A stretch of 64,000 nucleotides of DNA from Lentzea sp. NEAU-D7 (lineage in GTDB: Bacteria; Actinomycetota; Actinomycetes; Mycobacteriales; Pseudonocardiaceae). The notes below the pieces were generated by a model. It was not told the origin of the DNA. It worked only from the letters and a program-made list of their open reading frames with translations, and searched no databases. The position numbers were made by a program, and so were the translations under genes. Location: contig NZ_JAPJDL010000018.1 in NCBI RefSeq assembly GCF_026242055.1, forward strand, positions 62,001 to 126,000. Direction: 5' to 3'. Positions 33,529 to 42,290 of the stretch are shown one piece after another. How positions within the stretch are numbered: the stretch's first letter is position 1; the number at the start of each line of letters is the position of its first letter.

Positions 33529-34842
33529 TCAGAACGTCAGCGCGACGTCGGAATCTGCTGGGGAGGTCCAGTCGAGCACCGCTCCCACCTCGCCGACGTC
33601 GTAACGCTCGTACCCGAGCACGCTGTTCGCGATGGTGGCGCTGCGCCAGGCGAGCAGGCTCAGGTTCGGGTCGGCGACGCCGAAGCTGTGCCTGGCGGCG
33701 TTCTGCACGTACATCCGCCGGTCTTGCGGGCCTTCCCAGTCAAGGCTGAAGTCCGGCCGCACGGTGATCTCGCCGTCGTCGCCGCACATCGCCTCGCGCA
33801 GGTGCCGCGGCAGGCCGTGCAGCGGCCTCGGCAACCCGTGCCGGTAACCGGTGGCGCAGATGACGACGTCGACCTCGTGACCGACTTCAGCGCCGGCGCC
33901 CGGCATCCACCGCGTGAGCAGGCCGGTCGGCGTCTTGTCCACAGTGGTCAGCGAATGGCCGAGCAGCATCCGGCACGGACGTTCCTCGCCCTCCAGCATC
34001 TCCAGGTCGTAGAGCCGGTGGTAGATCGCCTCCAGCAGGCTCACCGAGACGCCGTCGCTGGCCATCTTCTGCTCGTCCACCAGTTCCATCCGGCGCTTGG
34101 CCGGCAGACCGTGGAAGTAGCGGCTGTAGTTCGGCACGAACAGCTCGTCGACGAACGGGCTGTCGTCCAGCGGCAGCAGGTTCGAACGCGAGGTGCCCCA
34201 CACGATCGACGCCGGCCGGTCCGGTGAGGTCAGCAGGTGGTGCACGACCTCGGCACCGCTCTGCCCGCCGCCGACCACCGCGACCCGGCGGCCGGCGAAC
34301 GTCCTCGGCACGTCGAGCAGCGTCGAGGCGTGGAACACCTCCTGCGGATCGTGCCCGGTGGCGAACGACGGCAGCCGCGGCACCAGACCGGTACCGCTGA
34401 CCACGTTGCGCGCGTGCAGGACGCCCTGGTCGGTGTGCACGACGAACAGCTCGCCGTTCCACGTCACCTCGCGCACCTCGACGCCGAAGCGCAGGTTCGG
34501 GATCCGCTCGGCCGCCCACCGGCAGTACTGCTCGAACTCGCGGCGCGGCACCTTGCTGCGGCCGGTGACGAGCAGCCGGTAGAAGCGCTTGGTCGCCACG
34601 AGAAACGCCGTGAACGAGAACGGGTTCGTCGGGTCGACCGGCGTCACCAGGTCCTTGAGGTAGTGCACCTGCATCTGCGCGTCGGGCAGCATCAGGCCGG
34701 AATGCCAGCCGAAGTGCGGCTTGCGGTCGAGGAACGCCACGTTCAGCTCGCTGCTCTCGGCGGCCAGCAGTGCCGCGAGACTCAGGTTCGCCGGTCCGAT
34801 ACCGATCCCCACCACGTCCAGGACGTCGTGTCCGGTGCTCAT
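33529..34842 (-). CDS. L-lysine N6-hydroxylase
   Basis: A 437-residue FAD/NADPH N-hydroxylating monooxygenase. The FAD motif is GIGIGPANLSLAAL (residues 12-25), with HYLKDLVTPVDPTNPFSF typical of the lysine/ornithine hydroxylase family, NADPH motif VAVVGGGQSGAEVV and the C-terminal ATGYRHGLP. It makes N6-hydroxy-L-lysine, the proposed first step of pyrazole C-nucleoside routes. Siderophore function is unlikely because no siderophore synthetase is present. It overlaps the saccharopine-dehydrogenase-like gene by one base. Confidence 0.92.
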   Translation of the reverse strand: MSTGHDVLDVVGIGIGPANLSLAALLAAESSELNVAFLDRKPHFGWHSGLMLPDAQMQVHYLKDLVTPVDPTNPFSFTAFLVATKRFYRLLVTGRSKVPRREFEQYCRWAAERIPNLRFGVEVREVTWNGELFVVHTDQGVLHARNVVSGTGLVPRLPSFATGHDPQEVFHASTLLDVPRTFAGRRVAVVGGGQSGAEVVHHLLTSPDRPASIVWGTSRSNLLPLDDSPFVDELFVPNYSRYFHGLPAKRRMELVDEQKMASDGVSVSLLEAIYHRLYDLEMLEGEERPCRMLLGHSLTTVDKTPTGLLTRWMPGAGAEVGHEVDVVICATGYRHGLPRPLHGLPRHLREAMCGDDGEITVRPDFSLDWEGPQDRRMYVQNAARHSFGVADPNLSLLAWRSATIANSVLGYERYDVGEVGAVLDWTSPADSDVALTF

Positions 34843-36044
34843 CAGTCAGTGCCTTTCGATGCGACCGTCCCCGCCCGGTGACCGTGCAGGGCCTCTCCGT
34901 CGGCGGTCCACCGCACGCCGAGAGCGGCCAGATCGGTCTTCATGCGGGCGAAGTGCCGCTCCGACAACGCCAGGTGCGGGCGCAGCCAGCCCGCGCCCCC
35001 GACCGTGCGGTCGGCCAGCAGCGTGACCGCCGCGGCCAGGGTGAACCCGGTCGTGCGGGTCATCGCGGCCAGGCCGGTCTCCCGGTCGGCGCGATCCACC
35101 AGCAGCGACCTGATGCTGAGGGTGCTGCCGTCCGCGTCCGGCAGGCCGGTCGCGGACACGTCCAGCACCACGACGTCCTCGTCGTCGGGCTGCGCGCGCA
35201 ACCGCGGCGACAGCACGTGTTCGACAAGGCGTTTCGGGGCCACGGCGACACCGTCGACCGCGACCGGTGACTCGTCCAGCAGCCCGAGGTTCGCCAGACC
35301 CGTGACGGCGTCGGCGAATCCGGGCCAGCGCAGGGTTTTCTGCGTGCAGTCGGCGTCGCGCAGCGCCGGGTGGTCGGCCAGCCACGGCACCATGCCGTCG
35401 TGGTAGGCCTCCAGCAGGCCGACGCCGGCCACGTGCCGTTCCTCGACCCCGGAGAAGCGCGGGTGGTCGACGATCTCGCCGTGCTCGACGGCGATCGAGG
35501 AGCGTTGCGCGATCGGCAGGTGATTCGCGAGCTCACCGCCGAAGAACGCGGTGTAGCCCCAGGGCGCGCGTGGAGTGGCCGGGACGCCTCCGCAGAACAC
35601 CTCCAGCGTGCGCACACCTCCGGTGAGAGTGGTCAGCCTGCGCGCGACGTCCGCGGCGGCCAGCTCGGTCAGTCCCGGCTCGAGGCCGACCGGCAGCAGC
35701 ACCGGAATGCCGGCGGCGTTCGCAATGGCGTCCACTGTGGACGATTCGTCGCCGGGTGGGCGGGTGATGCTCGCGACCGGAACGCCCGCCGCCGCGGCGA
35801 GTTCGATCACCGAGCGCGTTCCCGACCACGGCAGCGCCGCCGCGACCGCGTCACTGCCCGCGATCGCGTCCGAGTCCCCGGTCTTCACAGGGCACGCCGC
35901 GTATCCGGAGAGCCAGCGCGCGAGCTCCTCCGCGCGCTCGCGATCGTGGTCGACGACCGTGATCGACGTGGTGCGCTGGTCGCGGGCGAGCGCGTAGCCC
36001 GCACCGCGCCCCATCCGGCCACATCCCAGCAACGTCAGCCGCAC
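34842..36044 (-). CDS. Saccharopine-dehydrogenase-like oxidoreductase
   Basis: A 400-residue protein starting at a GTG (36044) with GAGGGGGAACC upstream. The N-terminal Rossmann fold LLGCGRMGRGAGYAL is followed by a saccharopine-reductase-like middle (…GIPVLLPVGLEPGLTELAAADVARRL…WGYTAFFGGELANHLP…). In related N-N pathways a saccharopine-dehydrogenase-type enzyme cleaves the lysine-derived hydrazine adduct to free the hydrazino acid. Coupling to the lysine hydroxylase supports the same job here. The exact cleavage partner (glutamate- or glycine-derived) is not visible. Confidence 0.85.
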   Translation of the reverse strand: MRLTLLGCGRMGRGAGYALARDQRTTSITVVDHDRERAEELARWLSGYAACPVKTGDSDAIAGSDAVAAALPWSGTRSVIELAAAAGVPVASITRPPGDESSTVDAIANAAGIPVLLPVGLEPGLTELAAADVARRLTTLTGGVRTLEVFCGGVPATPRAPWGYTAFFGGELANHLPIAQRSSIAVEHGEIVDHPRFSGVEERHVAGVGLLEAYHDGMVPWLADHPALRDADCTQKTLRWPGFADAVTGLANLGLLDESPVAVDGVAVAPKRLVEHVLSPRLRAQPDDEDVVVLDVSATGLPDADGSTLSIRSLLVDRADRETGLAAMTRTTGFTLAAAVTLLADRTVGGAGWLRPHLALSERHFARMKTDLAALGVRWTADGEALHGHRAGTVASKGTD

Positions 36045-36075
36045 GGTTCCCCCTCTCCCCCGGCTGTGGTCGTGA

Positions 36076-37317
36076 CTAGCCGATCCGGACTTTGATCGCC
36101 TCTCCGGCGGTGTCGAGCAGCGCGTCGAGCCCGGCGCGGTCGTGCGCGCGGGCACAGACCGCGGCCACGCGCTGCGAGCCGAAGTTCGCGGGCGGCAACG
36201 CGACCTGGGCGCCGATCGGCACTTCGGTGAACACGTGGTCGTAGCCCGGTTCCTCGAACAGTTCCGTGACACCGTCGAGGCCGTCGAACGTGCCGGCGCT
36301 CTCGGCGAACACGAACCGCAGCCCCGCCTGCAGGTTCCGGTCGGGCACGAGCTGCAACGGCTCTCCCGTCGCGACCCGGATGACGTTGGCGAAGAAGTCG
36401 ATGCCGGTCGCGGCCTTCACCAGGTGCGAGGCGATGTAGTCACCGGCGGGCCGCGCGGCCACCTCGATGAACCGCATGCGCTCGCCGTCCCACTTGGCTT
36501 CCAGGTGGAAGGCGCAGTTGTCGAACCCGAGCGCGCGCACGATCTTCTCGCTGCACGCCAGGATCTGGTCCTGGGCGGCGGCGGGCAGCACGCTCGGCAG
36601 CCGGTGCGAAACCTCGAGGTGGAACGGGACGGTGGTGACCTTGTCGGTCAGCAGCAGCTGGTGAACGGTGCCGTCCGCGACGAAGCCCTCGACCGACAGT
36701 TCGTCTCCGGTCAGGTACTCCTCGACGATGAACTCCGCACCGAACTGGCGGAACACCGCGTCGAACGAGGGATCCGCGATGCGCTGCAACTCGGCCATCG
36801 CCGGTTCGAGATCGCTTTCACCGTGCAGCTCGAAGATCCCCTTGGACCCGGAGGCACCGGTGGGCTTGACAACACAGGGGAAACCGATGTCCGCGACGGC
36901 GGCCAACAGGTCGTCGAGATCACCGACGCGCGCGAACTTCGGCAGCACGCCGTCGATTCCGGCGAGCGCCTGCTTCATCGCGAGCTTGTTGCGCGCCAGC
37001 ACCGCGGCCTCCGGCGGCATGCCGGGCAGCCCGAGCTCGGCGGCGATCGCCGCGACGAGCTGGACGTCGATCTCGGTGAAGTTCACGACACCGGCGAGGT
37101 CGTTGGCAGCGGCGATCTCCCGCGCCGTCTTCAGCGCGAGCTCCGTGTCGTAGGTGTCGACCTGGTGGAACTCGTCCACCAGCGGCCGAGCGAACTCCGG
37201 CAGCGCGCGGCCCAGCAGCACCACGCGGTAGCCGAGACGACGGGCGGCCACCAGTGACTCGAAGCCCTCGCGCTTGATGCGCCTCAGGTTGACGAACAGG
37301 ACGCTGCGGCTGCTCAA
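36076..37317 (-). CDS. ATP-grasp ligase
   Basis: A 413-residue ATP-grasp enzyme: N-terminal domain with VNLRRIKREGFESLVAARRLGYRVVLL, the lysine-containing FPCVVKPTGASGSKGIFEL ATP lid, VEEYLTGDELSVEGFV, and metal-binding FIEVAARPAGDYI. It would activate a carboxylate and join it to an amine, for example an amide or protecting amino acid on the hydrazino/pyrazole intermediate. I choose the TTG at 37317 because GGAGG lies 5 nt upstream; GTG at 37329 is an alternative. It is the first gene of the leftward pyrazole operon. Confidence 0.85.
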   Translation of the reverse strand: MSSRSVLFVNLRRIKREGFESLVAARRLGYRVVLLGRALPEFARPLVDEFHQVDTYDTELALKTAREIAAANDLAGVVNFTEIDVQLVAAIAAELGLPGMPPEAAVLARNKLAMKQALAGIDGVLPKFARVGDLDDLLAAVADIGFPCVVKPTGASGSKGIFELHGESDLEPAMAELQRIADPSFDAVFRQFGAEFIVEEYLTGDELSVEGFVADGTVHQLLLTDKVTTVPFHLEVSHRLPSVLPAAAQDQILACSEKIVRALGFDNCAFHLEAKWDGERMRFIEVAARPAGDYIASHLVKAATGIDFFANVIRVATGEPLQLVPDRNLQAGLRFVFAESAGTFDGLDGVTELFEEPGYDHVFTEVPIGAQVALPPANFGSQRVAAVCARAHDRAGLDALLDTAGEAIKVRIG

Positions 37318-37477
37318 GCGATCCTCCACACCTCTTGCCCGGCTTCTGCTTGCTGACGACGACCGCGAGTCAACCACGCGTACCGGAAGCCATCAAAGAT
37401 CCGTCCACAAAGGATATATTGCGCGGCGGGCACCGGACCCACCATCGTTGCGCCACACGTTCAGCGGAGGAGAGAGC
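37318..37477. promoter_or_regulatory. Divergent promoter region of the pyrazole-module operons
   Basis: 160 bp between the ATP-grasp operon (minus) and the FAD oxidase gene (plus). The middle is comparatively AT-rich (AAGGATATATTGCG near 37408-37421 resembles a -10). This would be the control point for nine leftward genes. Confidence 0.5.
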
Positions 37478-38533
37478 ATGAAGGTCCTGGTGATCGGTGC
37501 GGGCGCGATCGGCGCGTGCGCCGCACTGCGGCTCGCCGAGGCGGGCGCACAGGTGACTGTGATGTCGCGTGACGAACCACTGGACACCCTGTCCGCGCAC
37601 AGTTTCGGCTGGGCCAACGCGATCGACGAGAAGAACAGCGCGTACTTCGAGCTGAGCATCGAGGCGCTGGCGGCGCAGGAGCGGCTGGCCGCCGACGTCG
37701 CGGGACGACGGCAATGGCTTTTCCGGCAGGGGAATCTGCACTGGGGCCGCGACAGCGCGAGCGCGGCCGCGCAGCGGGCCATCGCGGACGGCTACCGCGA
37801 ACTCGGCTATCCGGTGGAGGAACTGACGCCCGAGGAGGTCATTCGCGACCTGGAACCGGGACTGGCGCTGGAGAACGTCACCGGACCCGTCTACTTCTAC
37901 CCGCGCGACGTGCACGTGCTCGGCGACGTGCTGCTGCCCGCGGTGCTGGACAGGGCCAGGGCGGCCGGGGCGGACGTGCGGATCGGGGAACAGGTCGAGT
38001 CACTGGACGCGGTGCGCGCGGACGCGGTGCTGTGCTGCGCGGGCCGGGGCAACGCCGATCTGCTGCCCGGGCTGCCGCTGTTGCCACCCGGCGCCCCGGA
38101 GCGGCTGACCCGAGGCCTGCTGGTGCGCACCACGCCGGTGTCCGCGCCACCCAACCGGATCATCCACGCGCCAGGGCTGAGCATCCGGCCGCACACCGGC
38201 AACCGGCTGGTGCTGCACTGCCACGACCTCGACCACACGCTCACCGAGTCGAGCGATGTGGCGGCGCTGGCGGAGAAGGCGCTCGCCCGGCTGCCCGAGG
38301 TCCTGCCCGGTGCGGCGGACGCCGAGGTGGAGAAGGCGTTCGTGAGCGTGCGGCCGATGCCGCGAGACGGGATGTCCATCGTCGGCGCGGTGCCGGGCAG
38401 GAATGGCGTCTACGTGATCGCCACGCACAGCGGCCTGACCCTGGCGCCGCTGCTCGGCGAGATCGCGGCGCGCGAGGTGCTCGGTGACCCGCACCCGCTG
38501 GCCGAACCGTTCCGGCTCACCAGGTTCGCCTGA
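37478..38533 (+). CDS. FAD-dependent amino-acid oxidase (DadA/glycine-oxidase-like)
   Basis: A 351-residue DAO-family flavoprotein: dinucleotide motif VIGAGAIGACAALRLAEAG at residues 5-23, substrate-domain features WLFRQGNLHWG and PGLALENVTGPVYFYPRDVHVLGDVLLPAVLDRA, and C-terminal SVRPMPRDGMSIVGAVPG with IATHSGLTLAPLLGE. It oxidises a secondary or primary amino acid to an imine. In hydrazine-derived pathways such enzymes oxidise the hydrazino acid, which would prepare ring closure to a pyrazole. GGAGGAGAGAGC precedes the ATG. Confidence 0.88.
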   Translation: MKVLVIGAGAIGACAALRLAEAGAQVTVMSRDEPLDTLSAHSFGWANAIDEKNSAYFELSIEALAAQERLAADVAGRRQWLFRQGNLHWGRDSASAAAQRAIADGYRELGYPVEELTPEEVIRDLEPGLALENVTGPVYFYPRDVHVLGDVLLPAVLDRARAAGADVRIGEQVESLDAVRADAVLCCAGRGNADLLPGLPLLPPGAPERLTRGLLVRTTPVSAPPNRIIHAPGLSIRPHTGNRLVLHCHDLDHTLTESSDVAALAEKALARLPEVLPGAADAEVEKAFVSVRPMPRDGMSIVGAVPGRNGVYVIATHSGLTLAPLLGEIAAREVLGDPHPLAEPFRLTRFA

Positions 38534-38538
38534 AACCG

Positions 38539-38573
38539 CGTCTTCCGGCGCCCGGCAGGGGCGCCGGAAGACG
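38539..38573. terminator. Bidirectional terminator
   Basis: A 14-bp perfect stem (CGTCTTCCGGCGCC and its complement, 7-nt loop) lies between the convergent FAD oxidase and ParB/StrR-like genes. Confidence 0.8.
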
Positions 38574-38578
38574 TACCA

Positions 38579-39445
38579 CTAGGCCGACTTCTCGTCGAGT
38601 TCGTCCGCGAAGACCAACCACGCCTCGGCGCACTCGCGCGCCAGCTCCGCGACCACGGACGCGCAGTGCGCGGGCACCGCGCCGACGATGCCGCTCCACC
38701 CCGCCGCGGGGAGGTGGTGCATGTCCAGCATCCGGAGCAACGTCCGCCCGTTCTCGTTGAACCGCAACGAGGGATCGCGCCGCAGCGCGTAGATGACCGC
38801 GCCGAAGTCGATCTGCCTCTCAGGCTGCGGTTGTTTTGCCCGCGCCGGCCTGGCCTCCACCCGCTCCGGCTCGGTGGTACGAGCCGGCACGGTGCGCGGT
38901 GCCACCCGCCTCACTCGCCCGTCGAGTCCCAGCCGTTCGCGCATCTGAGGAATTTCCTCACTTGACAGTTGCGCCCGCACCGCGCCGGCGGTTTTGGGCG
39001 AGATGCCGGCCGCCGCGGCGATGCGCCGGTCCGACCACTCGGGATAGGCCTGCACGATGCGTGCGGCGGCCGTCCTGCGGTCGGCGAGCGTGAGCGGCAG
39101 GCCGTGTCCGCCGTTCAACTCGACGGCGAGCACGAACGCCGCGGCCTCGTCGCCGTCGAAGAACACCACCTCGATGGTGTCCTCCCCGCGGGCGAGCGCG
39201 GCCTGCACGCGGTGCATGCCGTCGATGACGCGCATCGTGTGGCGGTGCACCAGGATCGGCGGCAGGTTCTCCACCCCCGTGAGCACCCGCACGTGCTCCG
39301 CGTTGACACCTGCCTGCCGAGGAGAGTCCGCCTCCCCCAGCAACGAGATCGGCACGGTGACACAACCCGATTTCTCCCGGACGGCCCAGGAAGTCCCTTC
39401 CTCACGCAGCAACTGCACAGACAACTCTTCCCCCAGTGAACGCAT
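38579..39445 (-). CDS. ParB/StrR-type cluster regulator
   Basis: A 288-residue protein with the ParB/sulfiredoxin N-terminal fold: VTVPISLLGE, GVNAEHVRVLTGVENLPPILVHRHTMRVIDGMHRVQAALARGEDTIEVVFF. A helix-turn-helix follows (about residues 125-160, YPEWSDRRIAAAAGISPKTAGAVR). This is the layout of StrR and relatives (for example in aminoglycoside and nucleoside clusters), which activate biosynthetic promoters. It stands alone between the pyrazole operon and the LLM genes and is the best candidate for pathway-specific control. A 23-bp motif inside this gene recurs before the PurC2-GHMP operon. Confidence 0.85.
   Translation of the reverse strand: MRSLGEELSVQLLREEGTSWAVREKSGCVTVPISLLGEADSPRQAGVNAEHVRVLTGVENLPPILVHRHTMRVIDGMHRVQAALARGEDTIEVVFFDGDEAAAFVLAVELNGGHGLPLTLADRRTAAARIVQAYPEWSDRRIAAAAGISPKTAGAVRAQLSSEEIPQMRERLGLDGRVRRVAPRTVPARTTEPERVEARPARAKQPQPERQIDFGAVIYALRRDPSLRFNENGRTLLRMLDMHHLPAAGWSGIVGAVPAHCASVVAELARECAEAWLVFADELDEKSA
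38946..38968. repeat. Palindromic motif copy 1 (inside the regulator gene)
   Basis: TGAGGAA-T-TTCCTCA is followed by CTTGACAG. It matches copy 2 at 43908-43930 in 21 of 23 bases. It lies in the coding sequence of the ParB/StrR-like gene, in the linker after the HTH. It could be an operator bound by this regulator or another factor. Confidence 0.55.
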
Positions 39446-39508
39446 GGTCGAACCACGGCCGGAACCGGCCGTGTGGTGGATGGACGACGCGGCGTCTACT
39501 TCACGGTG

Positions 39509-40843
39509 TCAACGCACCGCAGGTACCGCCAAGCCGAGATGGTCGCGCAGGGTGCGACCCCGGTAGTCCTTGCGGAACAACCCCCGCCGCTGCAGCACGG
39601 GCACCACGAGTTCGGTGAACGCGGTGACCGAGCCGGGCACGTAGGCCGGGTAGATGTTGAAGCCGTCCGCCATCCGCTCCTCCAACCAGAGCTGGATCTC
39701 GTCCGCGATCTCCTCCGGGTTGCCGACGACCACGTGCGACAGCTGCTGCGGTGTGGCGTGCACGAGGTCTGCGTAGGTGATGCGCTCCGGGCCGTCGGCG
39801 GTGCGCCGGGTGAGCCGGGTGATCTCGGCGAGCCGCCTGCGCCCGTCCTCGGAAACGCGTGCCAGCGTTTCCGCGGGCACCACGGCGTTCAGGTCGTTGC
39901 CCCGCAGGTTCACGCCGAACGCCTCGGAGGCCGAGACCAGGTTGCGCTTGAAGCCCTCACCGATCCCACCCGCGCGCACGACCTCACCGACCTCGACCTC
40001 GGGGTCGAGCACGATCAGCGAGTTCAGCTGGTCGTGCAGCGCCACGGCTTCCTCGGTCGTGGGCGCGACGATCGGGGTGAGGCCGGGCATCACCGTGACG
40101 TGGTCCTCGCGGCCGTACTTCGCCGCGCGGGCCTTGATGTCGGCGTAGTACTCCTTGCGCTTGGCCAGCGTCGGCTGCGGGCCCGCGAACACCATGTCGG
40201 CCTGCCGCGCGCCCAGTTCGCGCGCCTGGTCCGAGGTGCCCGCGTTGAGCAGGACGACGTGGCCCTGCGGCGGCCGGGGCAGGCCGAGCGGCCCGTCGAT
40301 CGAGAAGTACTCGCTGCGGTGGTTGATCGGCTGGTCGCCGGAGTCCCACAGCGCGCGGGCGATCTCCAGCGTCTCCTCGGCCCAGTCGTACCGCTTCTGG
40401 GTGTCCCAGTGCTGGTCGCGGCTGTAGTTCAACGCCGCCGCGGCGTCCGCGCCGGTGACCAGGTTCCACGCCGCGCGGCCCCCGCTGATGTGGTCCAGCG
40501 AGGCGAGGTTCCTGGCCACGCCGAACGGGTCCGAGTACGTCGGGTTCGCCGTGACGACGACCCCGATGTGCGTGGTGGCGGCGGCGATCGCGGCGGCCGT
40601 GGCGAACGGCTCCAGCCGGGAGATCTGCGCCGGGTTGCTGTGCTGCAACGCGGGGTCGCAGGCGAGCCGGTCGCCGAGGAACGCGAAGTCGAACTTGGCG
40701 CGCTCGGCCGTGCGGCACACCTCTTGGATGAGTTCGATGTCGTAGGCCGCGTCGGCGCTGGCGTCCGGGTGCCGCCAGCCGGCCTGGTGCGTGCCGGTGG
40801 CCCAGAACATCAGGCCGAGGTGCAGTTCGCGGTCAGCGGGCAT
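39509..40843 (-). CDS. FMN-dependent LLM-class monooxygenase (NtaA/SnaA/DszA type)
   Basis: A 444-residue bacterial-luciferase-fold monooxygenase: HLGLMFWATGTHQAGWRHP, THIGVVVTANPTYSDPFGVARNLASLDHISGGRAAWNLVTG, YDWAEETLEIARALWDSG, LGLPRPPQGHVVLLNAGTSDQARELGARQADMVFAG. These use FMNH2 from a separate reductase, and the flavin proteins at 23.6-24.6 kb could provide it. It overlaps LLM 2 by 11 bp. A pyrazole or amine oxidation step is likely (inference). Confidence 0.88.
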   Translation of the reverse strand: MPADRELHLGLMFWATGTHQAGWRHPDASADAAYDIELIQEVCRTAERAKFDFAFLGDRLACDPALQHSNPAQISRLEPFATAAAIAAATTHIGVVVTANPTYSDPFGVARNLASLDHISGGRAAWNLVTGADAAAALNYSRDQHWDTQKRYDWAEETLEIARALWDSGDQPINHRSEYFSIDGPLGLPRPPQGHVVLLNAGTSDQARELGARQADMVFAGPQPTLAKRKEYYADIKARAAKYGREDHVTVMPGLTPIVAPTTEEAVALHDQLNSLIVLDPEVEVGEVVRAGGIGEGFKRNLVSASEAFGVNLRGNDLNAVVPAETLARVSEDGRRRLAEITRLTRRTADGPERITYADLVHATPQQLSHVVVGNPEEIADEIQLWLEERMADGFNIYPAYVPGSVTAFTELVVPVLQRRGLFRKDYRGRTLRDHLGLAVPAVR

Positions 40844-41822
40844 TGCCGATGAGCTCCTTGTCCTGGGTCGGCGCGAAGCGGTTGGCCACTGCGGGCAGCC
40901 CGAGCCGCTCGCGCAGCGTCGCCCCGGTGGGAGCGCTCTTGTCCAGCAACGGCAGTACGTGTGTCGTGAACGCGACCAGCTGTGCCCGAGTCGTGAACCG
41001 CACCAGGACGTGGCGGGCTCGCAGCTGAGCGGCCACCTGCTCGGGGGTACCGACGAGGACGTCGCCGCCGGCGGGGCTTCCCGCCGCTGCGTGGAGTTCG
41101 CGCGCGGCGGCTTCGTCCGCCGCGACGAAGGGCTCGACCGCGAGGACGTGACCCTGTTGCGGGACATCGGAAACCAGCACGTCGGCGTGGTGCGCGACCG
41201 AGGTGTCGGCGGCCCGCGCGAAGACGACGGGGTGCCCCTGCGGCGGGCGGATGACGTTCAACGGCCCGCGCACGGCGAGCGCCGTGCCGACGTGGTCGAC
41301 GACGTGGATCTTCGCCGGGTCGACGAACCTGCCGGTGTCCTTCTCGTGCACGAACGCGTCGTCCTCCCAGCTGTCCCACAGGTCGCGGACCAGCGGCACG
41401 AACTCGAGCGCCCTGGTCTCCGGGGCGGCTGCCGGGTCGTGGCCCTCACGCCGGTGGTTGGCGTCGGAGGCGGCATCGGTGGCGCTGTCGGCGAACCAGC
41501 CGACGCGACCGGCGCTGATGTGGTCCAGCGAGGCGATCTGACGCGCCAGGCTGTACGGCTCGTGGTAGCCGGTCGCCGCGGTGACGACGATCCCGATCTC
41601 GCTGGTGTGCGCGGCCAGGAAGGCGCCGGCGATCAGCGCGGTCGGAGGGCTCGCGCCGTCCGGCATCGCTGCCGTGCGGTCAGGCAGCACCAGGTAGTCG
41701 GCACCGGCCTTTTCCACCGCGCACGCGGTCGCCACGAGCTCGGAGGACGGACCCGTCAGGTCCATTCCGGACAAGTGATAGCCGACGATCGTTGCTGATG
41801 ACGAATAAGCGCCGGAGCGCAT
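40833..41822 (-). CDS. FMN-dependent LLM-class oxidoreductase 2
   Basis: A 329-residue luciferase-family protein, a shorter relative of LLM 1: EIGIVVTAATGYHEPYSLARQIASLDHISAGRVGWF, LVRDLWDSWED, IRPPQGHPVVFARAADTS. The start at 41822 is preceded by GGGGGGTTGG. Translational coupling to LLM 1 suggests they form a pair acting on one intermediate or as a complex. Several residues of the longer family are missing, so activity alone is uncertain. Confidence 0.82.
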   Translation of the reverse strand: MRSGAYSSSATIVGYHLSGMDLTGPSSELVATACAVEKAGADYLVLPDRTAAMPDGASPPTALIAGAFLAAHTSEIGIVVTAATGYHEPYSLARQIASLDHISAGRVGWFADSATDAASDANHRREGHDPAAAPETRALEFVPLVRDLWDSWEDDAFVHEKDTGRFVDPAKIHVVDHVGTALAVRGPLNVIRPPQGHPVVFARAADTSVAHHADVLVSDVPQQGHVLAVEPFVAADEAAARELHAAAGSPAGGDVLVGTPEQVAAQLRARHVLVRFTTRAQLVAFTTHVLPLLDKSAPTGATLRERLGLPAVANRFAPTQDKELIGNAR

Positions 41823-42290
41823 GCGCCAACCCCCCACACAGTTGCTGGTTTCGAGACACAGCTCGCTGGAACCCCTCGCACCGCTCCCCAGCGGCCGACC
41901 GCCAGTAAACCGGCACGGTGGCGCGTTCGCAACCAAATCAATCATTCCGGGAAGAAATTGCCGGTCGCCGACGTTCGCGTACGCGGATTCAACGTCCCAG
42001 CCAGGCGCAGGCCACCATCACGGCCAGCCGAGGCGGGCGATCGAGCCAATCGCCGCAGTACACACGCGTACAACCACTTCGACGCCATATCAGGTCCACA
42101 TGCCGGAACAACACCCCGATATTACTGTCGACTCGGCAACAACAGGCCCCCTCCGACACCCGGCCGGTCGTCACCCAGCGTGAATTCCGATGCTCCGTCC
42201 GAGTGAGACGTAAAACTGTTCTCTCACTTGCCCATCCACAACAACCACAAATATCGTCCCCGTCGTCCGGTTTCGGGGGAAGGTAATTGG
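41823..42290. promoter_or_regulatory. Divergent regulatory region, no gene
   Basis: This 468-bp gap between the leftward LLM pair and the rightward FAD gene is more AT-rich than its surroundings. It carries no protein-like reading on either strand. It should hold the promoters for both operons. I could not identify a convincing operator by eye. Confidence 0.5.

Noticed and set aside
31315..34227. 970-residue plus-strand frame over the PurC1/MetRS/lysine-hydroxylase genes
   Set aside because: It spans three real genes on the other strand and shows no recognisable domain; it is a high-GC shadow.
33529..34842. Siderophore biosynthesis from the N-hydroxylase
   Set aside because: No acyltransferase, NIS or NRPS siderophore synthetase or iron transporter follows; the adjacent cupin-MetRS gene indicates N-N chemistry.
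36076..37377. ATP-grasp start at 37377
   Set aside because: The extra residues are Ser/Arg-rich and lack an RBS; TTG at 37317 has GGAGG at the right distance.
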